From: Gammaproteobacteria bacterium
GTDB taxonomy: Bacteria > Pseudomonadota > Gammaproteobacteria > JAPPPA01
NCBI GenBank assembly: GCA_028817755.1
Contig: JAPPPA010000294.1
Coordinates: forward strand, 1 to 17,527
Length of the DNA: 17,527 nucleotides
Direction: 5' to 3'
Below, piece after piece: positions 1-7,335 of the stretch. Every line of letters begins with the position of its first letter. Position 1 is the first letter of the stretch. The notes under the pieces are model-generated. The model saw only the letters and a program-made list of their open reading frames with translations. It was not told the DNA's origin and searched no databases. Both the position numbers and the translations under genes were made by a program.

Positions 1-2
1 GC

Positions 3-353
3 ACTAATGCCTTTGTCATCGGCTTAATTGGCATTGCTTACTTAATCGATCCCAATATTCTGCTGGTCAACTACAACATGGCCGTGACAGACGCTGGTTT
101 TGACAACTTCTTTCGCGCGGGGTCCGGCGGTTTGTTCCTGGCACTCGCCATTGGTTTTGGCTTAGGCGCCATTAAGCCAGAACACGAAAAAACATCACTC
201 TTGATATTGCTGTTATTCATGGGCGGACTGGCGCTCGGACGCGCCGTCAGCATGCTAGCTATGGGGCTTTCACACCCAATGCTCGGTTTTTTATTTGCTT
301 ATGAGGTACTCGCAGCCCTAGTCGCCGCTTGGCTACTTAAGCGAACGCATTAG
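3..353 (+). CDS. DUF4345-family small membrane protein, 3' part only
   Basis: The reading frame is open from the window edge, so the true start lies upstream; the ATG at 78 is internal. The visible 116 residues are strongly hydrophobic, with about four membrane segments. They carry the DUF4345 pattern: an RxGxGG stretch near the middle (RAGSGG), a later GxALGRAxSM segment, and a C-terminal segment with a glutamate in a membrane helix (FAYEVLAAL). DUF4345 proteins are small inner-membrane proteins of unknown function. The stop codon TAG (351-353) interleaves with the TAA of the convergent SDR, a 4-base tail-to-tail overlap. Family call is by pattern recognition; no function is proposed. Confidence 0.75.
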   Translation, partial: TNAFVIGLIGIAYLIDPNILLVNYNMAVTDAGFDNFFRAGSGGLFLALAIGFGLGAIKPEHEKTSLLILLLFMGGLALGRAVSMLAMGLSHPMLGFLFAYEVLAALVAAWLLKRTH

Positions 354-1150
354 CGCGTCGGGTTTGGGCGCCACACGCCAAACAACTTAAGAAACAACAC
401 CGATAGGCGCGGCATTTTTTGATAGGTGCGTAAGAACAGGTTAAGACTGAGTGGATAAATCACTTCGCGCTTGTTTGCCTTAATCGACTTCACGACTTGC
501 TCGCCCACATCGTCCGGTTCCAACACAGGGAACACGCCAGACACACGCGGATACCAACCCATGTCCGCATCATTGCGATCAAAGTAACCGGTGTTTACCT
601 GCGCTGGGCAGAATAACGTCGAACCCACGTTATGCTCTTTTAACTCGTCATGTAACGACAATGCCAAACCCACCATGGCATGACGCGTTGCCGCGTAAGG
701 CATCATGTAAGGGAATGGCACATAACCGGCAGGGCTGGTTAACGTCACGATATGACCTTGACGGCGATCGACCATAGACGGCACTACGGCATGGCTTGCC
801 GCGACCGCTGCGGTCAGCGGGATACCTACCGGCAAGTCCGCTTCTGCCGCTGTTTGCATATGCAAGGGCTTAAATGTGCCGCCACCAACATTGTTCACCA
901 GAATGTCGATTTCGCCGAAATAGGTCACAACATCCGCCAGCACACGGCGCACATCATCAGCATCCATAAGATTGGCGCTAAAGCCTTTCACTTCGCCCAC
1001 TAGCTCAGTGGCAGTCGCATCCAGCTTGTCTTGCGAACGCGCCAAAATAGCAACTTTGGCACCAGCCTTAGCCAAGGCTCCGGCAATACCTTTACCAATA
1101 CCTTCGGATGCACCCGTAACAACGGCGACTTTACCCTGTAAATCTTTCAT
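350..1150 (-). CDS. SDR-fold protein with altered catalytic tetrad
   Basis: 266 residues, the normal length of a classical short-chain dehydrogenase. The Rossmann cofactor motif TGASEGIG is at residues 12-19 and the NNVG motif at 86-89. The catalytic serine (S139) and tyrosine (Y152) are present with the usual 13-residue spacing. The YxxxK lysine is arginine (Y152-AAT-R156), and by alignment with the SDR at 9190-9999 the catalytic asparagine is proline (P111). NAD(P) binding is likely, but ordinary alcohol/ketone oxidoreduction may be weak or lost; residues 186-266 differ from the other two SDRs here. It is the last gene of the minus-strand operon, 40 bp after the AraC gene, and overlaps the convergent DUF4345 gene by 4 bp. 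The substrate cannot be read from sequence. Confidence 0.85.
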   Translation of the reverse strand: MKDLQGKVAVVTGASEGIGKGIAGALAKAGAKVAILARSQDKLDATATELVGEVKGFSANLMDADDVRRVLADVVTYFGEIDILVNNVGGGTFKPLHMQTAAEADLPVGIPLTAAVAASHAVVPSMVDRRQGHIVTLTSPAGYVPFPYMMPYAATRHAMVGLALSLHDELKEHNVGSTLFCPAQVNTGYFDRNDADMGWYPRVSGVFPVLEPDDVGEQVVKSIKANKREVIYPLSLNLFLRTYQKMPRLSVLFLKLFGVWRPNPTR

Positions 1151-1190
1151 GTTTTGTTCTCTGTGAGGAAGCTCTAATTACGCCTGCAGA

Positions 1191-2228
1191 CTACGCTGCA
1201 AAACCAGCGCGGTATTGCCCGGGGGTTTGATCAAACCAACGCTTAAAGGCGCGTTGAAAACTACTTTGCTCCGAAAAGCCCAACATTAGGGCCACATCTA
1301 GCAGCGATAACTCTGCGTCTTGCATGTACTTGCTGGCCAAGTCCGCACGCACTTCATCAACCAGTTCTTTATATCCTTTACCTGCCGCCTCAAGTTGGCG
1401 CTGCAAGGTTCTGGCAGAGGTGTGGAATTGCTCAGCGGCGTCATCCACGCTGGGAATGCCGTAAGCCATAGCATCCGCAATAAATTGTTTGGTTTTAGCA
1501 ATAACGGGATCTGCATCCGTTTGGGCGCCCTGCAAGGCCTGCAAGCGTTGTTTGGCCTGGGCCTCTAATACGCCTTTAAGCTGAGGGTTGCCGCCAAAGA
1601 GCTTGATTTGGCCAAAGTGCGCAGCAACGTGAATAGCATTGCAATCGGCGTTGTACTCTACCGGGCAGCCAAAGAATGCTTCTTGCTCTGAAGCATCGGC
1701 TGGTGGCTCATGCGCCAAACGCACACGGTTGGGTTTATAACCTGCGCCACCGATCATCTTGCCGATATTGACCCAACCCGCAAAACAAAATTCATCGTTA
1801 TGGCGGCAATACGGCTCACCTCGGGCCGGGTGTGGATCAAAGCCAATAATGACTTCATCACCCTCTTCTCGATGCGTTACTTTGCCGCCATTACCCAATA
1901 AGTCTTGGTAACGAATCACTAACTCAAACGCATCCAACACGGTGTCGCAACTAATCACCAGCATGCCCAACACACCTAAGTGTGCGACCTGCATCGACCG
2001 GCCCATATTGAACCCTACGTTAGGGTCACCCGTGAGTCGCTCAACCAACTCAAACACCTCGTTGGAATTACTGTCATCCAACAAAATATCGGGATCAGAC
2101 AGCTGGCTTTCCTCAATACCCAACTCATCCAGCAACGGCTGAATATCCCTACCCTGTTGAATAAGGTAATCAAACATCGGCCGCAGATAACCAAGGGCAA
2201 CGTAGAGATTTTCAGGAGTTTCTGCCAT
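1191..2228 (-). CDS. AraC-family transcriptional regulator (VirS/OruR type)
   Basis: 345 residues. The N-terminal two thirds (about 15-205) fit the Arabinose_bd-type ligand domain found in VirS, OruR and similar regulators, with the typical stretch VRLAHEPPADASEQEAFF near 169-186 and an FGCPVEYNADCNAI block at 186-199. The C-terminal AraC DNA-binding domain spans about 255-342, with two helix-turn-helix units: SARTLQRQLEAAG (271-283) and LSLLDVALMLGFSEQSSFQRAF (308-328, a close match to the family signature), ending TPGQYR (335-340). It lies 38 bp after the CDGSH gene and 40 bp before the SDR, probably cotranscribed. No clear Shine-Dalgarno precedes the ATG. Candidate targets are its own operon, the WS/DGAT gene, and the monooxygenase and third SDR promoters. 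The effector is unknown; such regulators often sense fatty acids or other small ligands. Confidence 0.93.
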   Translation of the reverse strand: MAETPENLYVALGYLRPMFDYLIQQGRDIQPLLDELGIEESQLSDPDILLDDSNSNEVFELVERLTGDPNVGFNMGRSMQVAHLGVLGMLVISCDTVLDAFELVIRYQDLLGNGGKVTHREEGDEVIIGFDPHPARGEPYCRHNDEFCFAGWVNIGKMIGGAGYKPNRVRLAHEPPADASEQEAFFGCPVEYNADCNAIHVAAHFGQIKLFGGNPQLKGVLEAQAKQRLQALQGAQTDADPVIAKTKQFIADAMAYGIPSVDDAAEQFHTSARTLQRQLEAAGKGYKELVDEVRADLASKYMQDAELSLLDVALMLGFSEQSSFQRAFKRWFDQTPGQYRAGFAA

Positions 2229-2266
2229 GCCGGTTAGTTTAATCGCAACGGGGCGCCGAACTAAAC

Positions 2267-2587
2267 CTATGACGCCCTAAAGCCAAACAACTTTTGCAGC
2301 GCCCTGATGGGTTCGGAGAAAAACTCAGACGCCAATTGCTGGCGCGTTTTGTTATGCAGGCGATTATGCGAGCCATCGCAAAAAGGTAAGTCACCAGACT
2401 GCTCGCAGCTGCACACTAATACGGTTTGATCTTTGTTCGGCTGGAAGTCGCCTACCTGACAAGGCGAACCGCTGCGATCACACAACGGTTGCGTCGTACT
2501 TTTTCCGCAATGACACAGGGCATATTGCTCGCCGGCTTTTGCCATCAACACCCTAGGCATTGGCGCGTCTTGTTGTTGATTCGCCAT
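2267..2587 (-). CDS. Double-CDGSH iron-sulfur protein with a degenerate first site
   Basis: 106 residues with two CDGSH-type segments. CDGSH sites hold a [2Fe-2S] cluster by three cysteines and one histidine (CxCx2(S/T)x3PxCDG(S/T/A)H). The second site is complete: C59, C61, C70, H74 (ending CDGSH). The first keeps C25, C27 and C36 in frame (CHCGKSTTQPLCD) but reads DRSG where DGSH is expected, so glycine 40 replaces the histidine ligand. No signal peptide is evident, so the protein is probably cytoplasmic. The start overlaps the upstream stop by one base (TAATG), implying translational coupling to the paraoxonase-like gene. A role in electron transfer or cluster handling is family knowledge only; its partner here is not known. 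Confidence 0.9.
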   Translation of the reverse strand: MANQQQDAPMPRVLMAKAGEQYALCHCGKSTTQPLCDRSGSPCQVGDFQPNKDQTVLVCSCEQSGDLPFCDGSHNRLHNKTRQQLASEFFSEPIRALQKLFGFRAS

Positions 2588-3687
2588 TACGGTTTATAGG
2601 GCGTTTTCACCAAACGGTTGCCCGAGTAAGAGCCAATATATAAATGCTTATCTACCTGAAAGCCGACTGTCGCCGCACCCATTGGCTGGCCGCCTTCGTG
2701 GCTATAAATCACTTCATGCGCCAGCGTTTCGGGATCGAGCCTTACGATGTTGTAAGTACCACCACAGTTGTTGGGCGCAATTTCTAAACAACGAACAGAC
2801 TCAAACAACCCCGTCGGCATACTTGCGGCGAGTAAGCGGCCACTTTGATCCCAGCGGATATTGTCTAGGTGCGGGATTTTCTCCGAGCTAGCGACGCGCT
2901 CACCTGCAACACGGTCAACCTTATGCACGTAGCCGTCGACACTGGTATTCATAAACAGGTAACGACCATCGGCACTCAACTCAACACCATTGGGAAAGCC
3001 CGCTTCAGTACCCGGCACTGTCTCAAATTGGCGCCCATCGGCCACACTCAACCCTTTCCATTCCACCGCATGGCCACTCGGAATACCTAACACGGCTTTT
3101 AACGATGGCCACGATGTGGTGCCGAAACGCAACGCGTCTCTGTTAAACATATGCGAATAAATAAAGCCGCCTTCTGGTGTGGCAACGACACTATTGGCGA
3201 AGTCATTTTCTGGCAACGAAACGCATCCGCGCCATTCAATGTCGTACTCGCCTTGCTGAGAAACCACTTCAAAAAACTCAACGCTTTCACGTTCGCCGTG
3301 GTTAATCACGAGCAATTGCCCGTCGCCGTCAGCCCGCTGCGAGTAATGAATACCATGTGGCGAAAACACATCACCCGGCGGGCCTGGGCAATCAATATCA
3401 ACCCAAACCTCGCTGGCGGGCTGGTCAAAGAGTTCGAACCGTTTGAGTTGCTCTGTTTCGGTATTAAATAAAGCTAGGTAGCCGCGCGCATAGGTGAACA
3501 TGCTGCCAAGCTCAGCCACCACTAGCGTTTTACCATCGGGCAACAAAGCAAAGTCTTCCGGCTGATGAAAACCACACACGGGCTTAGCATCACCCACTGC
3601 TTCACATACCGCGGAATCGATATCGTTTTTGCCACAGCCGATCAAGGCCAATACGCTAGCGGCTAATGCCAAGCCATATCTAAGCAT
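2587..3687 (-). CDS. Paraoxonase/SMP-30-like beta-propeller lipoprotein (putative lactonase/esterase)
   Basis: 366 residues beginning with a lipoprotein signal peptide and lipobox (LIGC, lipidated Cys18), so it should be membrane-attached outside the cytoplasm. The rest looks like a six-bladed calcium-dependent beta propeller. FSPHGIHYSQ followed by VINHGERESVEFFEV resembles paraoxonase, and FPNGVELSADGRYLFMNTS resembles the SMP-30/strictosidine-synthase repeat. These families hydrolyse lactones, esters or related bonds. A GAGGTG ribosome site lies just before the ATG. It is the first gene of the operon with CDGSH, AraC and SDR genes, and diverges from the WS/DGAT gene. A lactonase role would suit a locus with a Baeyer-Villiger enzyme, but that is inference. 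The paraoxonase assignment within the propeller superfamily is moderate. Confidence 0.8.
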   Translation of the reverse strand: MLRYGLALAASVLALIGCGKNDIDSAVCEAVGDAKPVCGFHQPEDFALLPDGKTLVVAELGSMFTYARGYLALFNTETEQLKRFELFDQPASEVWVDIDCPGPPGDVFSPHGIHYSQRADGDGQLLVINHGERESVEFFEVVSQQGEYDIEWRGCVSLPENDFANSVVATPEGGFIYSHMFNRDALRFGTTSWPSLKAVLGIPSGHAVEWKGLSVADGRQFETVPGTEAGFPNGVELSADGRYLFMNTSVDGYVHKVDRVAGERVASSEKIPHLDNIRWDQSGRLLAASMPTGLFESVRCLEIAPNNCGGTYNIVRLDPETLAHEVIYSHEGGQPMGAATVGFQVDKHLYIGSYSGNRLVKTPYKP

Positions 3688-3958
3688 TCATCACCTCAGA
3701 CCTTTCCAAAAATTCCACGTTAGCACCCTAAACACCAAGCGAGATACCGAAAACGGCGCATCAAGGCTTCGCCATCATAACCAAATCATCACTCTTAGCC
3801 ATCGCCAGAAAAGTCCAGAGTTTTCACTCTAGTGTTAACAACCATTAACCTAAAAAAACCACTTAGCGTCTTGATGCGCTACTATTGTCGGTTCAGAAAA
3901 TACAGCCAATAGATGGGGACAGCACAGCGCTGGCACCTTATGGATGGAGGAGACCGTA
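3688..3958. promoter_or_regulatory. Divergent intergenic region between lipoprotein operon and WS/DGAT gene
   Basis: About 270 bp with no plausible gene must hold promoters for both directions. It is AT-richer in its right half. A TTAAC pair spaced one helical turn apart (3835-3839 and 3845-3849) is the only obvious direct repeat. TACTAT at about 3880-3885 could be a -10 box for the plus strand, but no convincing -35 box goes with it. I saw no copy of the 21-bp element found before the monooxygenase gene. Confidence 0.4.
3946..3952 (+). promoter_or_regulatory. Ribosome binding site that sets the WS/DGAT start at 3959
   Basis: GGAGGAG sits 6 nt before the ATG at 3959. An in-frame ATG at 3944 lies immediately on the upstream side of this site and has no Shine-Dalgarno of its own, so the five extra residues it would add (MEETV) are unlikely to be translated. 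The context GAGGAGAC-C-GTAATG differs at one position from that of the SDR at 9190-9999. Confidence 0.8.
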
Positions 3959-5398
3959 ATGGCTAAGACACAACCCTTGGGGCCCGGGGATTCATTTTTC
4001 CTTGTTACCGAGAGTGACAACACACCAAACCAGGTAGGCGTACTCGTTCGCCTTAAGCTGCCTAAAGGCGCACCTAAATCTTATGTAGCTGACATGGTGC
4101 AGCACTTCAAACAGTTCCCTGTTAGACAGTCACCATTCAATAAAAAGCTAGCGCCTAATAGCATCGGCGACCCACTTCCAAGCTGGGAAGTAGAAGAAGA
4201 CGTGGATTTGGATTACCACCTGCGTCACTCTGCTCTGCCTTACCCAGGTGGTGAGCGCGAACTGGCGCAACTTATCTCTCGTCTACACAGTATTCCACTA
4301 GACCACGCTCGCCCAATGTGGGAAATCCACGCGATCGAAGGCCTAGAAGATGGCTGCTTTGCAATCTACTCCAAAATGCACCATGCATTAGTTGATGGCG
4401 TAGCGGGCGCAAAAATGGTGGCACGCTGGACATCCGTATCTTCTGAAGTTGAAGAAAACTTTGTGCCGCTATGGTCACAACCTAAAGAACAACGCAAGAA
4501 GCGCGCACCGCGTGCAGCCACTCAAACCTCTAGTTTGATGGAACAAGTTACCGACCCGCTTAAGTCGATTGCGGGCGTTGCTTCTGCCACTTGGGACACC
4601 CTACTCGGTGGTCGTGGCAAAGGTACTCCGGGCTTGGTTGCGCCATATTCAGCGCCAGAAACCATTCTTAACGTACCGGTTGGCCCTGCCCGCCGCGTAA
4701 GTATTGTTGAGTTCAAAACAGAGCGCCTAAAGGCCGTTGCCAAAGAGCTTGGCGGCACGCTAAATGACGTGGTTATGGCCATGTGTGGCGGCGCACTACG
4801 CGGCTACCTAGAAGAGCAAAACGCCCTTCCTAAAAAGCGCCTTGTTGGTCAAGTACCGGTTTCTATTCGTCCGAAAGACGGCCCAGAAGAAGGTAACGCG
4901 ATTGGCATGCTGCTAGCCAACTTGGGCACCGACATCGCCGATCCGGTTGAACGTTTTAAAGCGGTTAACCAATCAATGACAGCTGGCAAAACCATGTTGC
5001 GCTCGATGAACAAAGAGCAAATCACCGCTTACGCTGCTTTGCTAACGCTGCCATTTACCATCGGCCAGATCACCGGTATTGGTAACCGCCGTCGTAAGCC
5101 AATGTCTAACGTCGTGGTTTCAAACGTACCGGGCCCACAAGAGAAGCGTTACTTAAACGGCGCAGAGGTGCTTAACATCTCGCCAATCTCTTTCATTATG
5201 CAAGGCCAAGCGTTGAACATTACCCAGTTCAGCTACGACGATCGCATCAGCTTTGTTTACATTGCCTGCCGTAAGTCACTTCCTAGCGTGCAAAAGCTGG
5301 TGCCACACACCGAGCAAGCACTAAAAGACTTGGAAGACGCGGTTAAGAAAATGAAAAAGCGGAAAACCACAACCAAGCGAACTGCTAGCAAAAAGTAA
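3959..5398 (+). CDS. Wax ester synthase / diacylglycerol acyltransferase (WS/DGAT)
   Basis: 479 residues from the preferred start (MAKTQPLGPGDSFF). The family makes wax esters or triacylglycerols by transferring acyl groups from acyl-CoA to fatty alcohols or diacylglycerol. Visible marks are the active-site HHxxxDG (HHALVDG, about 141-147), the preceding PLDHARPMWEIHAIEGL block, the NDVVMAMCGGALRGYL helix (about 269-284) and the SNVPGP motif (about 388-393) near the end of the C-terminal domain. The length is normal. The last about 17 residues form a lysine-rich tail (KKMKKRKTTTKRTASKK) that is not part of the catalytic fold. It stands alone, with a strong Shine-Dalgarno and a terminator 23 bp after the stop, and diverges from the lipoprotein/AraC operon. 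Acyl-acceptor preference cannot be read from sequence. Confidence 0.95.
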   Translation: MAKTQPLGPGDSFFLVTESDNTPNQVGVLVRLKLPKGAPKSYVADMVQHFKQFPVRQSPFNKKLAPNSIGDPLPSWEVEEDVDLDYHLRHSALPYPGGERELAQLISRLHSIPLDHARPMWEIHAIEGLEDGCFAIYSKMHHALVDGVAGAKMVARWTSVSSEVEENFVPLWSQPKEQRKKRAPRAATQTSSLMEQVTDPLKSIAGVASATWDTLLGGRGKGTPGLVAPYSAPETILNVPVGPARRVSIVEFKTERLKAVAKELGGTLNDVVMAMCGGALRGYLEEQNALPKKRLVGQVPVSIRPKDGPEEGNAIGMLLANLGTDIADPVERFKAVNQSMTAGKTMLRSMNKEQITAYAALLTLPFTIGQITGIGNRRRKPMSNVVVSNVPGPQEKRYLNGAEVLNISPISFIMQGQALNITQFSYDDRISFVYIACRKSLPSVQKLVPHTEQALKDLEDAVKKMKKRKTTTKRTASKK

Positions 5399-5420
5399 GT
5401 AGCACGCTGTTGTGAAAAAC

Positions 5421-5454
5421 AAAAAGCCCCTGAATTTCAGGGGCTTTTTTGTTT
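5421..5454 (+). terminator. Rho-independent terminator after WS/DGAT
   Basis: A perfect hairpin, GCCCCTGA (5426-5433) paired with TCAGGGGC (5437-5444) around a 3-nt loop, is followed by TTTTTT and a further T-rich run. An A run (5421-5425) precedes the stem, so it could also act on the other strand, although no gene reads into it from the right. Confidence 0.93.
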
Positions 5455-5544
5455 CTCCATTACTGCACAGCGCAGGCACCGTAATCTTCACTTAACATAC
5501 CGCCTTATTGTCACGAGCATCACCGGACTTTCGGCGTTATAAAC

Positions 5545-7332
5545 ATGCCCCACGCCATCGCAAAACATCTAGCCGTTATCGCTGCCGTTATCTGCCTAAG
5601 CAGCTTCTCTGCAACGGCCCAGCAACCCAATATCGTCTTACTCATTGGCGACGACGTCGGGTATAGCGACCTAGGCGCCTACGGCGGCGAAATCGACACA
5701 CCGCATCTAGATGCCTTGGCAGAAGCTGGCACGCGCTTCGCCAACTATCACAGCACGGCCTCTTGCTCGCCAACCCGCTCAATCTTAATGACCGGCGTTG
5801 ACCACCATCGCAACGGCCTAGGCAATATGGTCATCGTGGCGCCTGAAGAACATATTGGCCAGCCCGGCTACGAAGGCATGCTTAACGATAAAGTCGCCAC
5901 CCTCGCAGAAATGCTACAAGCCAACGGCTACCACACCTATCACCTCGGTAAATGGCACCTAGGCAATGCGCCAGACAAGCGGCCATACAACCGCGGTTTT
6001 GAACGCACCATAACGCTGGGCGACACCGGCGCAGACAACTGGGAACAACGCAGCTACCTACCCAACTACGACAAAGCGCATTGGTATGCAGACGGTGTAG
6101 AACACCAGCTGCCAGACGATTTTTACTCTTCCAAATACTTTGTCGATAAAGCCATCGAATTTATCGGTGACCAACACGCCGACGGGCGACCGTTTTTTGC
6201 CTCTATCGGTTTTCAAGCAGTACACATCCCCCTTCAAGCACCTGCAGAGTTCACTGAAAAATACCACCAGCGCTACCAAGACGGCTGGGGACCAATCCGC
6301 CAACAGCGCCGCGACCGCGCCGCCGAGTTAGGCTTAATACTGCGGAATACACCTTTCAGAGAAATGGCCACCACCAAAAGTTGGGATGCCCTTAGTGCTG
6401 ATGAGCAAGCCTACAAAGCCAGAATCATGGCCGTTTACGCCGGCATGCTAGATGCGATGGATCACCACATTGGTCGTCTCGTGACCTATTTAAAAAGCAT
6501 TGGGCAATACGAAAACACCGTCTTTATTTTCCTATCCGACAATGGTGCAGAACCCTCTGACCCACTGGCCAATCCATCGATGGCACGTTGGGTTAATTGG
6601 CACTATTCCACCGCCATAGAAGACCTTGGCAAACGAGGTAGCTATGCAGCCCTTGGCCCCAGCTGGGCCAGTGCCGCCGCCTCGCCCGGCGCCTTTTACA
6701 AATTTTGGGCTGGTGAAGGTGGCGTTCGCGTACCGCTAATTATTAGCTGGCCCCACGGTGCCAAAACTGGGGCTATAGAAGCAGGTAGCATCGAGCAAAG
6801 CTTCGCGCATGTTAAAGACATCATGCCGACCATATTGGCACTCACCAACACCGCCGACCACGGTGGCAACTTCAATGGCAAAGTCGTAGAACCCATCACC
6901 GGCAGCAGCTTACTCCCCGTACTCAATGGCCAAGCCGATCTCACCCATGCGCCAGACAAAGCCATTGGTTATGAGCTCGCAGGTAACGCCGCACTCTACA
7001 AAGGTGATCTAAAACTGCTCCGCAATTTACCGCCCATCGGAGACGGCGAATGGCACCTGTATAACATCGCTAACGACCCCGGCGAAACCAATGATTTACG
7101 CGACACACTGCCCCAACAGTTCGCCGAAATGCAGGCCGACTACGCCGCCTACGAAAAGGCCAATGGCGTATTACCCATGCCTGCCGGATACAACTACATA
7201 GAACAAGTTGAGAAAAAAGCGCGGCAGATGTTTATCGCCCGCTGGTGGCCCAAATTGCTAGCGATCGCAACCCCGACGCTACTACTGCTAGTCATCGCTA
7301 TTGCTCTACTCAAGCGCCGAAAAAGTCACTAA
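5545..7332 (+). CDS. AtsA-like arylsulfatase, exported, with C-terminal membrane anchor
   Basis: 595 residues. The N terminus is a signal peptide (about 1-25, ending SATA-QQ). The sulfatase signature CSPTR (C74, P76, R78) provides the cysteine converted to formylglycine. Metal and active-site residues are visible: D36-D37, K136 and H138 in LGKWHLG, H227 in the AVHIPLQAP block, D332-N333 in LSDNGAE, and K386. Overall order and spacing resemble Pseudomonas aeruginosa arylsulfatase AtsA, which cleaves sulfate esters. AtsA-like enzymes are commonly soluble; here residues about 571-589 form a hydrophobic helix followed by KRRKSH, predicting an inner-membrane anchor with the catalytic domain outside. 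No formylglycine-generating enzyme or anaerobic maturase is in the window. The gene ends 3 bp from the convergent DUF1295 gene. The substrate is unknown. Confidence 0.93.
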   Translation: MPHAIAKHLAVIAAVICLSSFSATAQQPNIVLLIGDDVGYSDLGAYGGEIDTPHLDALAEAGTRFANYHSTASCSPTRSILMTGVDHHRNGLGNMVIVAPEEHIGQPGYEGMLNDKVATLAEMLQANGYHTYHLGKWHLGNAPDKRPYNRGFERTITLGDTGADNWEQRSYLPNYDKAHWYADGVEHQLPDDFYSSKYFVDKAIEFIGDQHADGRPFFASIGFQAVHIPLQAPAEFTEKYHQRYQDGWGPIRQQRRDRAAELGLILRNTPFREMATTKSWDALSADEQAYKARIMAVYAGMLDAMDHHIGRLVTYLKSIGQYENTVFIFLSDNGAEPSDPLANPSMARWVNWHYSTAIEDLGKRGSYAALGPSWASAAASPGAFYKFWAGEGGVRVPLIISWPHGAKTGAIEAGSIEQSFAHVKDIMPTILALTNTADHGGNFNGKVVEPITGSSLLPVLNGQADLTHAPDKAIGYELAGNAALYKGDLKLLRNLPPIGDGEWHLYNIANDPGETNDLRDTLPQQFAEMQADYAAYEKANGVLPMPAGYNYIEQVEKKARQMFIARWWPKLLAIATPTLLLLVIAIALLKRRKSH

Positions 7333-7335
7333 CGA

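Noticed and set aside
3944..3958. Start of the WS/DGAT protein at ATG 3944 (MEETV extension)
   Set aside because: The extension codons contain the Shine-Dalgarno for the ATG at 3959, and no ribosome site precedes 3944.
5507..5513. ATTGTCA before the sulfatase as a further operator copy
   Set aside because: Only a single 7-base half-site without its partner or the rest of the 21-bp element; a chance match is likely.
5545..7332. Steroid sulfatase or choline sulfatase label for the sulfatase
   Set aside because: The CSPTR signature and AtsA-like layout support an arylsulfatase-type enzyme, but the substrate pocket cannot be read by eye.
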